Part shown: positions 43,913 through 52,794 of the stretch, piece after piece
How the letters are laid out: each line of letters opens with the position of its first letter
How positions within the stretch are numbered: position 1 is the stretch's first letter
Assembly: GCF_000379665.1 (NCBI RefSeq)
Contig: NZ_KB903374.1
Span: forward strand, 62,001 to 126,000
Source: Butyricimonas synergistica DSM 23225
Lineage (GTDB): Bacteria > Bacteroidota > Bacteroidia > Bacteroidales > Marinifilaceae
Length of the DNA stretch: 64,000 bases
Reading direction: 5' to 3'
Made by a program: the position numbers and the translations under genes
Notes under the pieces: model-generated
Told to the model about the DNA's origin: nothing
Database searches by the model: none
The model's input: only the letters and a program-made list of their open reading frames with translations

Positions 43913-45331
43913 ATGAAAAAATTAGCGATACTATGGATTTGGGCAGCACTCCTGTTGGGAGGGTGCGACGATTTTCTTACCTCGCGCGATAAGTCGACGG
44001 TATTGGAGAATAAATTGTTTACCAACCGGGAGGGCGTAGAAGATGCGTTGTACGGGATATATGCCGGGTTGGCGCAATCTACGGTGTATGGCGTGGATGT
44101 GCCTTTCTGGATGGATTTTTTGGCACAGTTTTACATTCCCGCTAACGCATCCTTGAACTCTATGCTGGAATATGAACATGATCGGGAGGAATGCAGGAGG
44201 GTTTACAATTCGATATGGCAGGGGATGTATCATTCGATCAGCGATATTAATAATTTCCTGTCGAATTTGGATGCTTACGAGGGTGAGCGTCTCCGGTTCG
44301 AGGATCTTTACCGGGGTGAGGCGTTGGGTTTGCGGGCTTACCTCCATTTCGATTTGCTTCGGATGTTTGCCCCGGTGAAATTGTCGGAGAGGGGAATCCC
44401 TTATGTCAAGCATTTCGGTCCTGATGTGACTTCATTCTTCACGGTGAAAGAGTGTTACGATCTTATTATCCAGGATTTGCTGGATGCCGAGAAATTGTTG
44501 CGGGAGGATGAAACGCTTTTGACGTGGCCGCGGGTGCGCTCGCATGAATTTATTATCTGTCGGAACCGTGAGGTACATTTCAACTGGTACGCGGTACAGG
44601 CGACTTTGGCCCGGGTGTATTACATGCGCGGGGAACCGGGCGATTTGGAGAAGGCGGGAGAGTATGCACGGGCATTGATTGAGTCGGAGAAGTTCCCCCT
44701 GGTGAGGGAGGTGAAAGATGTCACGTATATGATGGCGGGTGTAATTGCCGAAACGGAGGCAATTTGGGGATTGTCTACTAAGACATTGTATGACAAATTG
44801 TATCCCCGTTATATCGGGAGAGGTATGGATTCGTACGATCCGACTGCAAGCCAGATTGGACTTTATGCGTCGGTAGCGGGAGAGATGGATGCCCGGCGGG
44901 ATTGGTTTGGCAATACGGTGGCAACCGGAGATTACACGAGAACGCTTAAATTGTTGGATCCCGTGGAGTTGGCAAATTCCTCAACGCCACCTGCCGGGTT
45001 GGAAGGGATAAATCAGATCCGCATTGCGGAGATGTATCTGATTGCGGCCGAGGCTGCTTTAGCTGCCAATCCTACAGCGGCACAGGGGTATCTTGATGAC
45101 CTCGTGATTTCCCGTGGTTTGTCGAAATTCCCGGGCACGTTGACACTGGAAAATATTGACAAGGAGTGGAGAAAAGAGCTGGTGTGTGAAGGGCAGGTGT
45201 GGTTTCAGATGAAACATCGTTACCCGCAGACGGTGATCTCTGCATACGGACAGGAACTTACGATGAGCGAGAACATGTGGCAATTGCTTATCCCGGATGA
45301 TGAGTTTGATTTTAGAGAGGATTTAAATTAA
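43913..45331 (+). CDS. SusD-family surface lipoprotein, locus 3
   Basis: The 472-residue lipoprotein has Cys19 after ALLLGGC, then DDFLTSRDKSTVLENKLF. The core has RGEALGLRAYLHFDLLRMFAP and VQATLARVYYMRGEPGDLEKAGEYA; the C-terminal part has IRIAEMYLIAAEAALA and RKELVCEGQVWFQMKHR. It belongs to a different SusD subgroup from loci 1 and 2, one usually found with DUF4843 and PKD-like lipoproteins as here. It follows SusC by 14 nt. Confidence 0.93.
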   Translation: MKKLAILWIWAALLLGGCDDFLTSRDKSTVLENKLFTNREGVEDALYGIYAGLAQSTVYGVDVPFWMDFLAQFYIPANASLNSMLEYEHDREECRRVYNSIWQGMYHSISDINNFLSNLDAYEGERLRFEDLYRGEALGLRAYLHFDLLRMFAPVKLSERGIPYVKHFGPDVTSFFTVKECYDLIIQDLLDAEKLLREDETLLTWPRVRSHEFIICRNREVHFNWYAVQATLARVYYMRGEPGDLEKAGEYARALIESEKFPLVREVKDVTYMMAGVIAETEAIWGLSTKTLYDKLYPRYIGRGMDSYDPTASQIGLYASVAGEMDARRDWFGNTVATGDYTRTLKLLDPVELANSSTPPAGLEGINQIRIAEMYLIAAEAALAANPTAAQGYLDDLVISRGLSKFPGTLTLENIDKEWRKELVCEGQVWFQMKHRYPQTVISAYGQELTMSENMWQLLIPDDEFDFREDLN

Positions 45332-45344
45332 AGGGGCAAAATAT

Positions 45345-46139
45345 ATGAAAACAAGTATATTATTGAATCGATTTTTTAGGCTTTGTTGTACTATGCTGGT
45401 GATTTCCGCTTTTTTAGGCGGTTGTGACCGCGATTATTTGTGGTATGATACCGATCAAAAGGCCGGTGTGTATTTTTTAGGCTCATACGATACATTGGAT
45501 ATTCGCCCGTCATCGTTGGGTAATGAATGGTGCGAATACAGTGACCGTATTGATGTTCTCGGTTTCTCCGCGAATGTAGACCGCCATTTCAAGGTGGAAC
45601 TGGTGGACTCTTTGAGCACGATACCTGCCGAGCGGTTGAGATTCGAGGACACGTGCTATATCCCGGCAGGGCAGACGTTCGGGATGTTGAATTTTTCCTA
45701 TGCCTATTCGGAAACAGATACGGTGTCGGTTGTTTTTAAGCTCGTGGAGAACGAGCATTTCCAACCGGTGATCTCTTCGCAGGTATGCTATATTATCTAT
45801 CCGTTTAAGTTGTATCAACCGATGTGGTGGAGCTGGAGCGGTTATATGTTCGGGACGGCATGGTCGCCTAAATATAACGAGCTGGTACTTCGTTTTTACC
45901 ATCAGGTGGAAGAATTGGAACCTTACGTGTGGACGGAGTATTTCCTGCCGAATTTTGGGGAAAATATAGAAAAGATATGGAATTATGATTTTGCCGTGAT
46001 GCAGGGGTGGTTCCGTTATTTTTGGAAAGAACCTTATAATACCATGCTTAAGCGATATGTGGCGCGTCCCTTGTACGACCATTTGAAAGCTCATCCGGAA
46101 GACGGGGATTACACGTTAATGCCGGATCCGTATTTATAA
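45345..46139 (+). CDS. DUF4843-family lipoprotein
   Basis: The 264-residue lipoprotein has Cys27 after ISAFLGGC, and the family-like start YDTDQKAGVYFLGSYDT. A middle stretch of beta-strands with PAERLRFEDTCYIPAGQT and VVFKLVENEHFQP is typical of DUF4843, a surface lipoprotein family encoded behind SusCD. No catalytic motif is visible. It probably contributes to substrate binding at the cell surface with SusD. Confidence 0.8.
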   Translation: MKTSILLNRFFRLCCTMLVISAFLGGCDRDYLWYDTDQKAGVYFLGSYDTLDIRPSSLGNEWCEYSDRIDVLGFSANVDRHFKVELVDSLSTIPAERLRFEDTCYIPAGQTFGMLNFSYAYSETDTVSVVFKLVENEHFQPVISSQVCYIIYPFKLYQPMWWSWSGYMFGTAWSPKYNELVLRFYHQVEELEPYVWTEYFLPNFGENIEKIWNYDFAVMQGWFRYFWKEPYNTMLKRYVARPLYDHLKAHPEDGDYTLMPDPYL

Positions 46140-46145
46140 TTATAA

Positions 46146-47693
46146 ATGAAGTGCATTATGAAAAAGATATATATACGATTGTTGTTATGTTTGCTCGGGC
46201 TATCGCTGGGAATGGTTTCTTGTATTCATGACGGTACGACCGGGTTCGTGAATGAAGTTTCCGACATCACGATTGCGAAGATGTCGGGCGATGGGATGAA
46301 CGAAAGTGGGGATGCGGCGTTTGTGGAATTTATGAAACCGGTGCATTTCGAGGCTGAAGTATCACAGAGTTTGAAGGAATACGAGTTGGCGTATGAATGG
46401 CGCGTGGGATACATATCTGATTACAAAGACGGGAAGCCGGTGATCGATTCGATGCGTTTTGTTTCCACGGAACCGGCGCTTGAGTACGCGTTTAATCGCG
46501 TGGGTGAATTTCTGGTACGTTTGCGGGTCTATAACGAGTTCGGGAGTACCTTCCATTACGTGACAGTCACGGTGAAAGCCGGGATGGAAACCGGTTTGCT
46601 GGTGTTGAGTTCGGATGATGCCGGGAATGGGCGATTGTCGTTTTGTCCCGTGTTGAGCGATGCAAATGAATTGTTGCAGGCAAAGGCAGAGGACTTTAAC
46701 GTGGATGTCTGGTCGATGATCAATCCGGATTTCGAGTTGCGGGATGCCTGGGATATTTGTTTGATGAATAGTGGAAACTATAAAGGAAGCGTGTTTGTGC
46801 TTTCGGAGTCTCAAAAATGTATTTATGAATTGGAGAAAAACACGTTGATGGTGTTGCGTAAAATGGATTTGACTCCATTGTTGGAATGGGATATACAACC
46901 GGTAGCCTTGTCCGTGTACAATACGAATTTGGGCGTCCTGTCCAAAGGCGGCCAGGTGGTGGGGTCTCAATTGACCGCTAATGGATTGGTAAATGATTCT
47001 TGGTGGGGAAAGGATATGAAAGCCACGAAGTTGTATCAGGCGGATTTCATTAATGCTGCGGAAGAGGCGACTATCATCTCGTTCCCGATGATTGCGGATA
47101 ACGATCAGGAGAAGATGTTCCTTTATCAGGGGAGCAGTAAGGTGTATAATTCAGGGAATGAGTTTTCGGGACATCGGATCATCAATTACCTGTTAGTCGG
47201 GGAGCGGGTCAAACGGTTGGTTGTCGTGAGCGAATCGAAAAACAGTTCGGGTAAGGTGCGGATTACGGTTTTTAACCAGGTACCGGATCATTGGACGTTG
47301 GGAGAATTGTTCGCTAAAGAGAGCGAAAGTCAAGTTCGAGATTATAGTGTATCTTCCCCATTGACGTTGACCCCAGAGTCGCAGGTGTTGTATAACGGGT
47401 TGTGGAATGAAGTTTTTTACACCAGTGGTAACAAGGTGTATCGTTGGCGTTACACGGATGCATTGCCTGATGCTTCGGCGAGTGGCCGTAACGTGTTGAC
47501 GATACCCGGGGAGGCGACTTGTATTGCACAAAGCCCGGATGGAGAATACTTGTACGTGGGGGGATACGATGCGGGAGCATCCGGATTGAAAGGGAACGTT
47601 TATGTTTACAAGACGCAAGATTTTTCGTTCGTGGCAAAGTTTGAAGGGGTGGCCGATAAGCCCTTGAAGTTGTTCTATAAAGATGTAAAATGA
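46146..47693 (+). CDS. PKD-like family lipoprotein
   Basis: The 515-residue lipoprotein could start at ATG 46146 or at the in-frame ATG 46158, which gives a cleaner signal peptide. The lipid-anchored Cys follows LGMVS. A PKD-like beta domain comes first (EYELAYEWRVGYISDYKDG, EFLVRLRVYNEFGSTFHYVTVTV), and the remaining 350 residues look like a beta-propeller (repeated strands; IAQSPDGEYLYVGGYDAGASG near the end). This family regularly follows DUF4843 genes in such loci. It probably binds substrate at the surface. It shares an ATGA with the next gene. Confidence 0.8.
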   Translation: MKCIMKKIYIRLLLCLLGLSLGMVSCIHDGTTGFVNEVSDITIAKMSGDGMNESGDAAFVEFMKPVHFEAEVSQSLKEYELAYEWRVGYISDYKDGKPVIDSMRFVSTEPALEYAFNRVGEFLVRLRVYNEFGSTFHYVTVTVKAGMETGLLVLSSDDAGNGRLSFCPVLSDANELLQAKAEDFNVDVWSMINPDFELRDAWDICLMNSGNYKGSVFVLSESQKCIYELEKNTLMVLRKMDLTPLLEWDIQPVALSVYNTNLGVLSKGGQVVGSQLTANGLVNDSWWGKDMKATKLYQADFINAAEEATIISFPMIADNDQEKMFLYQGSSKVYNSGNEFSGHRIINYLLVGERVKRLVVVSESKNSSGKVRITVFNQVPDHWTLGELFAKESESQVRDYSVSSPLTLTPESQVLYNGLWNEVFYTSGNKVYRWRYTDALPDASASGRNVLTIPGEATCIAQSPDGEYLYVGGYDAGASGLKGNVYVYKTQDFSFVAKFEGVADKPLKLFYKDVK

Positions 47694-48217
47694 TGACGAA
47701 AATTTATCTATTTCTTATGCTTGTTCTCCTGGGAATCCCGGGGGGACAAGCTGTTGCGGCCGATCAGATGACGGCGCCGGTGGCGGATACACTGAAAGCG
47801 GGAATGGCTTCACCGGATTTCAGATACCGGGATGTGAATGGCAAGGTGGTGACATTGAAGAGTTTGAAAGGAAAGTACGTGTATATTGATGTTTGGGCGA
47901 CGTGGTGCGGCCCTTGTTGCGCGGAGATTCCCTATCTGAAAAAATTGGAACAGAAGTTACATGGCAAGAAGATCGTTTTCGTGAGCATGTCGGTGGATGA
48001 AAACCGGAGTGTATGGCAAAAATTTGTGAAAGAGCGAGAGATGGGAGGGGTGCAGTTGAATGCAGAGGGAAACGAGACCTTTATGGAGGCTTATCGTATC
48101 AAGGGAATTCCCCGTTTTATTTTGTTGGACAAGAAGGGGAAAATCGTGGATGCCGATATGACGCGTCCTTCCGATCCGAAAACGTTGGAACGATTGTTAA
48201 AATTGAAAGGAATATGA
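47690..48217 (+). CDS. TlpA-family thioredoxin
   Basis: The 175-residue exported thioredoxin-fold protein has a signal peptide ending near residue 24 (GQAVAAD). The active site is DVWATWCGPCCAEIPYL, WCGPC at 72-76 with a third Cys at 77. The cis-Pro segment is KGIPRFILLD. Its job would be disulfide reduction in the periplasm. It overlaps both neighbours by 4 nt (ATGA), which indicates coupled translation with the PKD-like lipoprotein and the C25-like gene. Confidence 0.9.
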   Translation: MMTKIYLFLMLVLLGIPGGQAVAADQMTAPVADTLKAGMASPDFRYRDVNGKVVTLKSLKGKYVYIDVWATWCGPCCAEIPYLKKLEQKLHGKKIVFVSMSVDENRSVWQKFVKEREMGGVQLNAEGNETFMEAYRIKGIPRFILLDKKGKIVDADMTRPSDPKTLERLLKLKGI

Positions 48218-49746
48218 GAAAAAGTGTTGTTGTTGTGTTTTTTTTGATTGTCGGCAGTGTATTTGCCGGCAATCGTCGCCCTGTAAAAGTTGAAGGATGT
48301 GAATACGTGGTATTGGCAAGTCGCTCGGTGGAACAAGAGCAGGCTTGGAAAGAGGTGGTGGAAGTTTTACGGGAGTTGCACGCCGCGGAGGTAGTGTATT
48401 ACGTCAAGGAGCCGCGGGAGGCATTGGAGGAATTGCGGCGTATACACCCCCGTTACGTGGCGGTAGTAGAAAAACCGGAGCGGATTACCCGGGATTATGT
48501 TATCGGGATGCACCGTTTGTCGCGGCAGATGACCCCCTCGATTTATGCCGATTTTATTTGGGGAATTATCACGGGGATCGATGCGGAGATGGCAATGAAA
48601 TTGGTGACGAATGCCAAAGAGCCGCTCGAGATACATAACGGATTGGTGGCGCAAAAGAGAGTTGAATTGACAGAAGCGGATTGGGAGCGATTCGGGTACG
48701 TGAGTTGGGGAAAGTCAGGAATGAAAATGAATAGTTGCGACACGCTTGCCGTGGAGCATTGGGAGGCAGACAAGCAAACAGATAAGTTTAACGAACTTTA
48801 CCGGAAGTTAGAGCCGGATTTCGTGTTGTGTGAGTCTTACGCACCTAATTATCAGTTGTTGATGCCGGATAATTCAAGCGTGCACGAGCGGATTTATGCT
48901 CAAAACGGAGTTTTTCGTCACGCGATGCAGGAGGTGAAGGTAGAAGATAATCGCGTTTCCCGGCGAGAAGTATTGAATCGGGAATTGGAGTGGTCGGGAA
49001 AGCCAAAAGTGTATATTGCCGCCGGGTGTTTCGGTTGTGATGTGGATCAGCCGGAAAAGAGTTGTGCTTTGGCGTGGATGGGAAGCCCGAATGTGACAGC
49101 CATGGTGGGGTATCCTGCTAACCAGATATTGTTGGGACAGGCAGTATGGGGCGGTTTGAAATTCTGGCACGCAACCCCCGGGCGTTACACGATGGCAGAA
49201 GCTTATTTTATTGGACAACAGCATCTATTGCATACGTTGCAGGAGTTTTTTCCCCGATTGCTGGAGCTTAGTTATGATTTCACTCGGGATGCGATAACAA
49301 ATTTGTCTGTTATAAATGCCCAAATGGAAGAGGTAACAGCTAAACGTGTCGATGGAAATATTCTCGGATTTTGGCAGGAGCGGGATTTGTTGGCTTATTT
49401 CGGAGATCCGAAATGGAATGTCCGTTTCCGTCCGGGAGAAGAAACTTACACGGTGAAGATGGTGCGCAAGGGGAAAAAGTGCGTGATTACCTTGGAAACG
49501 AAAGAGAATTTTTCGGTGGACCAGTTGGAAGGAGAGGGAATCCGGACGTTTGATAACCGAATACCCGGGGAACCGGCAACCGTTGGCAAGATACCATTCG
49601 GTTTTATTTTCCCGGAGCGATTGAAAAATCCTCGTTTGGTATCCAAGCAGGATTGGAAGGTGGCTGTGTCTGAAGATATGTTGTTGGTGTATGACGCTTG
49701 GTTTGAGCCAGGTAAAACGTATAAATTTGTGTTGCAGGAGGATTAA
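48214..49746 (+). CDS. Exported protein, possibly C25/gingipain-like caspase fold, degenerate
   Basis: The 510-residue exported protein starts at ATG 48214, overlapping the TlpA stop; the signal peptide ends near residue 18 (VFAG). The first part alternates strands and helices (EYVVLASRSVEQEQAW, PRYVAVVEKPERITRDYVI, then MHRLSRQ, YADFIWGIITG). Around residues 270-310 lies KVYIAAGCFGCDVDQP, then ALAWMGSPNVTAMVGYP, which recalls the nucleophile-Cys region of gingipain-like proteins. The upstream segment where a catalytic His would be expected reads CESYAPNYQLL and has none. The family call is tentative. If correct, this is another protease fold without an active dyad, again beside thioredoxins. 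Confidence 0.5.
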   Translation: MRKSVVVVFFLIVGSVFAGNRRPVKVEGCEYVVLASRSVEQEQAWKEVVEVLRELHAAEVVYYVKEPREALEELRRIHPRYVAVVEKPERITRDYVIGMHRLSRQMTPSIYADFIWGIITGIDAEMAMKLVTNAKEPLEIHNGLVAQKRVELTEADWERFGYVSWGKSGMKMNSCDTLAVEHWEADKQTDKFNELYRKLEPDFVLCESYAPNYQLLMPDNSSVHERIYAQNGVFRHAMQEVKVEDNRVSRREVLNRELEWSGKPKVYIAAGCFGCDVDQPEKSCALAWMGSPNVTAMVGYPANQILLGQAVWGGLKFWHATPGRYTMAEAYFIGQQHLLHTLQEFFPRLLELSYDFTRDAITNLSVINAQMEEVTAKRVDGNILGFWQERDLLAYFGDPKWNVRFRPGEETYTVKMVRKGKKCVITLETKENFSVDQLEGEGIRTFDNRIPGEPATVGKIPFGFIFPERLKNPRLVSKQDWKVAVSEDMLLVYDAWFEPGKTYKFVLQED

Positions 49747-49747
49747 G

Positions 49748-50803
49748 ATGAGAAGGTTTGTTTGTTTTGTTATTTTTTTCACTATTTGTGTTGCGGTTAA
49801 GGGACAGGAAGGCGTGAATTTTGAAATTCTCTCTTTCGATGAGGCTTTAGCGAAGGCGAGAGAAGAGAATAAGTTGCTTTTCGTGGATTGCTACACAACG
49901 TGGTGTGGACCTTGTAAGTTGATGTCTGAAAAAGTATTTTCTCAAAAGAAAGTGGGTGAGTTTTTTAACCCGAGATTTGTTTCCGTGAAATTTGACATGG
50001 AAAAAGAGGAAGGAAAGAAATTTGCTCGGAATTATGATGTTGCTTCCTATCCTACGTTTTTCTTGATTCGACCTGACGGGACGCTTCTGCATAAGATTTC
50101 CGGCGCTTACGAGGTGGATGAATTTATCCGGTTGGTGAAAGAAGGGATAGAGGGAACCGAATCATTGGGAAGCTGGGAGGTGAAATATCGTACCGGCAAT
50201 CGAGATAAAGCATTTTTGTACGAGTATCTTCAATTGTTGAACGAGTGTGGCGAAAGGTCGAAATTGCCGGTTGTGGCAGACGAATTGTTGAAAGTTGCGA
50301 GCGATGAAGAAAAGATATCTCAAGAATATTGGTTTATTTTTGCTAATTCGCAATTGAGTCCTTCTGATTCCAAGGCGTTTCAGTTTTTGAGGAATAAACG
50401 GGAAAGATTTTATGCAACTATTGGTCGGGAAAAGGTGGATAAGCGATTGGGAGAAGATCTTTGTAATGAGATTTTGGCTATAATGGGAGGTGAGATTATT
50501 AATGTTGGGATCAAGCGTTTAAAGGCAGTAGAGAAAGAGATTAAAAAAATGAAGTTGTTGAATGAGTGTCATTTATTGGCTGCTTTGAAAATCGCTGAGG
50601 CAGTGGGAAGCGATGATATAGATAAATTGTTGGATGTGTGCGAAAAAGAGATGCCTATTTTGCAAGATGATTCTCAGTTGGCTGTTTGGGTCGTTTTTCG
50701 TTTAGCCGGTCCTTTTTGCCAGTATCAAGATTGTCCTTTAGCTTCGGCTACTCCGGCTCAAAAGGCACGTTGGGAGAAGATTATTCAACTGGAGAGAGTG
50801 TGA
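49748..50803 (+). CDS. Exported thioredoxin-fold protein with long C-terminal extension
   Basis: The 351-residue protein starts at ATG 49748, one base after the upstream stop. The signal peptide ends near residue 18 (AVKGQ). The thioredoxin domain (about 20-135) has VDCYTTWCGPCKLM with WCGPC at 52-56 and cis-Pro segment ASYPTFFLI. A helical region of about 210 residues follows. It is a paralogue of the protein at 18239: the blocks around the active site, FDMEKEEGKKFARNYDV, and the tail correspond. It is the last gene of uptake locus 3. Confidence 0.85.
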   Translation: MRRFVCFVIFFTICVAVKGQEGVNFEILSFDEALAKAREENKLLFVDCYTTWCGPCKLMSEKVFSQKKVGEFFNPRFVSVKFDMEKEEGKKFARNYDVASYPTFFLIRPDGTLLHKISGAYEVDEFIRLVKEGIEGTESLGSWEVKYRTGNRDKAFLYEYLQLLNECGERSKLPVVADELLKVASDEEKISQEYWFIFANSQLSPSDSKAFQFLRNKRERFYATIGREKVDKRLGEDLCNEILAIMGGEIINVGIKRLKAVEKEIKKMKLLNECHLLAALKIAEAVGSDDIDKLLDVCEKEMPILQDDSQLAVWVVFRLAGPFCQYQDCPLASATPAQKARWEKIIQLERV

Positions 50804-50822
50804 GATTTATAAATAATTGTAG

Positions 50823-50852
50823 ATAAGAGGTGTGTTGAAACGCACCTCTTAT
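50823..50852. terminator. Bidirectional terminator between convergent genes
   Basis: Arms 50823-50834 and 50841-50852 form a 12-bp stem (ATAAGAGGTG core, one G-U pair) with loop TTGAAA. It serves the plus-strand locus 3 and the minus-strand hydrolase, whose stop codon lies inside the stem. Confidence 0.75.
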
Positions 50853-51931
50853 TTAATATCTATCGGGATTATGGGTTGTTGTTGCACGTTGTTTAGGGGA
50901 ATGGCACGGTATTTTACGCGGGTGAAATTGATCTTGTTGAGGTCAATGCTACGGATTGCACTGTCGTGCATCGTGCGGTAGTAGATTACCCGGTTTGTCA
51001 TGTCGGTTGCCGAAGTCCATTGTGTCGCACTAGGTATGTCGATGGGGGGAGTGTTCGGTGAATATTCAATCCCGATGGGAATGTCAAAATTGTTTAGGAT
51101 TTGAAAGCATTGAAGAACGGTTTTCAAGCCAGTTTCTTGCTGCGGGGCGGTTGCTTGGTAAAAAGTGGCTCGTACGAAGCGGGAAGGGGGTGTGATATCA
51201 CCCGGGATACCCAAGAATCCGCTACCGTTTCCGAAAGAGGAGAGTTTTATATCGTCCAGTTGTTGCGGGGAAGCCATGCCGGGGAAAAGGTTTACGTAGT
51301 TGTTAAGATTGGTCATTTGCCACTCGAATCCCGGCGAATTGGTCAGTACCCCGAGTTTATTTTCATAAAAGACGGGTTTCCCGTTGATGATCTCGAGAAC
51401 TACTTGCCGTCCGGAAGGATCGGCAAAGCGCCAGTGTACTGTGGAGGCTTGCGGGACAATACCAACAACGTGAACTTTCCCGATGGCTTCTTTTACTTCA
51501 TCGATGTTTTTGCAACAGCCAAGTATCCATGGCACGAGTTGCAGGTCGGAGATTGTGTTCGCTTTTTGGGCGGGATTGTATTCCTCGTATTTCCCGTAAT
51601 TGGGAAAGTAGAACAACCCGGCAGAAAGTCCGGTTTCGTTAAGACCTTCTGCCACGAATTCTTTTTGTTCCACGGAAATCCCGATGTACCCGTACCGGGC
51701 CGAGAATGGCATCCCGTTGATCCCGTCCGGTGTGTAGGATTGTTGTTCGAAACCTTGCGGCACGATCACGTATTGACTGTTAAGGTAGCTGCCGCCCCAT
51801 TCTATGGTACGAGCCACGATGCGGGAACCGTCTTTTGCTGTCAAAGATATTCCGGTGCAAGCATCCAAGGTTTGTGGTTGTAAATAGATGATGAGGGAGA
51901 AAAACAGTGAAATTTGTAGTTTATGTTTCAT
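50849..51931 (-). CDS. Ntn-type linear amide C-N hydrolase (choloylglycine hydrolase / penicillin acylase family)
   Basis: The 360-residue protein is an N-terminal-nucleophile hydrolase of the bile salt hydrolase/penicillin V acylase family, which cleaves amide bonds such as those of conjugated bile acids or acyl-amino compounds. A signal peptide ends at LDA, leaving Cys25 (ACTGISLTAKDGSRIVARTIEW) as the new N-terminal nucleophile, with the family Arg in ARTIEW. Other family blocks are AEGLNETGLSAGLFYFP and LTNSPGFEWQMTNLNNY. An exported form is common in Bacteroidetes. Substrate preference between bile salts and other amides cannot be told from sequence reading. Confidence 0.88.
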   Translation of the reverse strand: MKHKLQISLFFSLIIYLQPQTLDACTGISLTAKDGSRIVARTIEWGGSYLNSQYVIVPQGFEQQSYTPDGINGMPFSARYGYIGISVEQKEFVAEGLNETGLSAGLFYFPNYGKYEEYNPAQKANTISDLQLVPWILGCCKNIDEVKEAIGKVHVVGIVPQASTVHWRFADPSGRQVVLEIINGKPVFYENKLGVLTNSPGFEWQMTNLNNYVNLFPGMASPQQLDDIKLSSFGNGSGFLGIPGDITPPSRFVRATFYQATAPQQETGLKTVLQCFQILNNFDIPIGIEYSPNTPPIDIPSATQWTSATDMTNRVIYYRTMHDSAIRSIDLNKINFTRVKYRAIPLNNVQQQPIIPIDIK

Positions 51932-52061
51932 AATGACAAATAATTAGGACTGGTTGTTTATGAATTTCGCTTTGTATTTGATAATACGGGAGGAGTGAAT
52001 TTTTGTTTCAAGCGATTCGGTATAAGTTATGTATGTCTATTCCGTTGAATGTAGCGTAAAA

Positions 52062-52105
52062 AAAAGCACCCCAAAAGTTTTGTGTCTAACTTTTGGGGTG
52101 CTTTT
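52062..52105. terminator. Bidirectional intrinsic terminator
   Basis: Arms 52062-52079 and 52088-52105 are perfectly complementary over 18 bp, including the A-run and T-run that serve both directions, with loop TTGTGTCT. It lies between the STAS gene (minus strand, ends at 52128) and the region upstream of the amide hydrolase. Confidence 0.88.
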
Positions 52106-52127
52106 CAAAATTTGGTTATAAGCACTT

Positions 52128-52475
52128 TTATTTGCTATATGAAGCGATACAACTTTCACGTGTACCCGTGATGTCAAAAATGACTTGCAAGTGGAGAAGT
52201 TCGAATATTTTTAAAACTTCCGGTGAAAGATTGCAGAGCTTCAAGTTGGACCCCATGCTTTTAGCCGTTTTGAAAAGAGCGATAACGGTGCCGATGGCGC
52301 TACTATCCACGAATTCGATGTGGCTAAAGTCAAATATCATCCGGCAATTGGGATTATTTAAGTAAGGTCTGAGGTCTGATTTCACTGCTTCTGCCAACGC
52401 TAACGTGAAGCGAGTCACGTCTTCCGTGAATTCGGCGAAGGTAATACCGTTTTGTTCTGTTACTTTAATTATCAT
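52128..52475 (-). CDS. STAS-domain anti-sigma factor antagonist
   Basis: The 115-residue single STAS domain of the SpoIIAA/RsbV type has the characteristic strand-helix IFDFSHIEFVDSSAIGTVIALF, with the phosphorylatable Ser in DSSAIG near residue 58. Such proteins bind an anti-sigma or kinase partner depending on phosphorylation. No kinase or anti-sigma partner gene of that class is in the window, so its partner must be elsewhere. It is monocistronic between a strong terminator and its own promoter. Confidence 0.88.
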   Translation of the reverse strand: MIIKVTEQNGITFAEFTEDVTRFTLALAEAVKSDLRPYLNNPNCRMIFDFSHIEFVDSSAIGTVIALFKTAKSMGSNLKLCNLSPEVLKIFELLHLQVIFDITGTRESCIASYSK

Positions 52476-52510
52476 GATTTTTTCGTGTTTCTAAATTATT
52501 GGTTATTTAG

Positions 52511-52541
52511 CAAAAGTAATCATTTCCGCTGATATTGCAAA
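52511..52541 (-). promoter_or_regulatory. Promoter of the STAS gene
   Basis: Read on the minus strand, TTTG (52541-52538) is followed after exactly 19 nt by TACTTTTG (52518-52511), an exact fit to the Bacteroidetes primary-sigma pattern. The start codon lies 36 nt further on. Confidence 0.78.
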
Positions 52542-52732
52542 TAATATTGGTAAGAGATTCTTTGGATAATTTCTTGAAAAAGAAACTGTCAATCGTTTGC
52601 AGAAGCCGTTTGTGGCACGGGAATGAGGAAGATAAGTTTTTGGATGAAAGGAATATATATGTGTTTGCTTCTAACTTTTTCAGCGGGAAGTAATATTTTT
52701 AAAGAAAGGGTGGGCAGGATGAATAAAAGTTA

Positions 52733-52740
52733 TAACTTTG
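52733..52740 (+). promoter_or_regulatory. Likely -7 element of gcvT
   Basis: TAACTTTG matches TAnnTTTG. No clear TTTG lies 19-20 nt upstream, so only the -7 half is supported. The gcvT start is 55 nt downstream. Confidence 0.45.
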
Positions 52741-52794
52741 CGGAGCGTTATTGTTAATAGTATAATAATATAATGAATATTTAAGCGAAAAATA

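Larger units (their letters stand above)
52476..52794. other. Divergent intergenic region between the STAS gene and gcvT
   Basis: The 319-bp gap holds the STAS promoter on the minus strand near 52511-52541 and a likely gcvT promoter element near 52733-52740 on the plus strand. The middle (about 52545-52700) shows nothing I can support as a gene, repeat or structured RNA. Confidence 0.6.
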
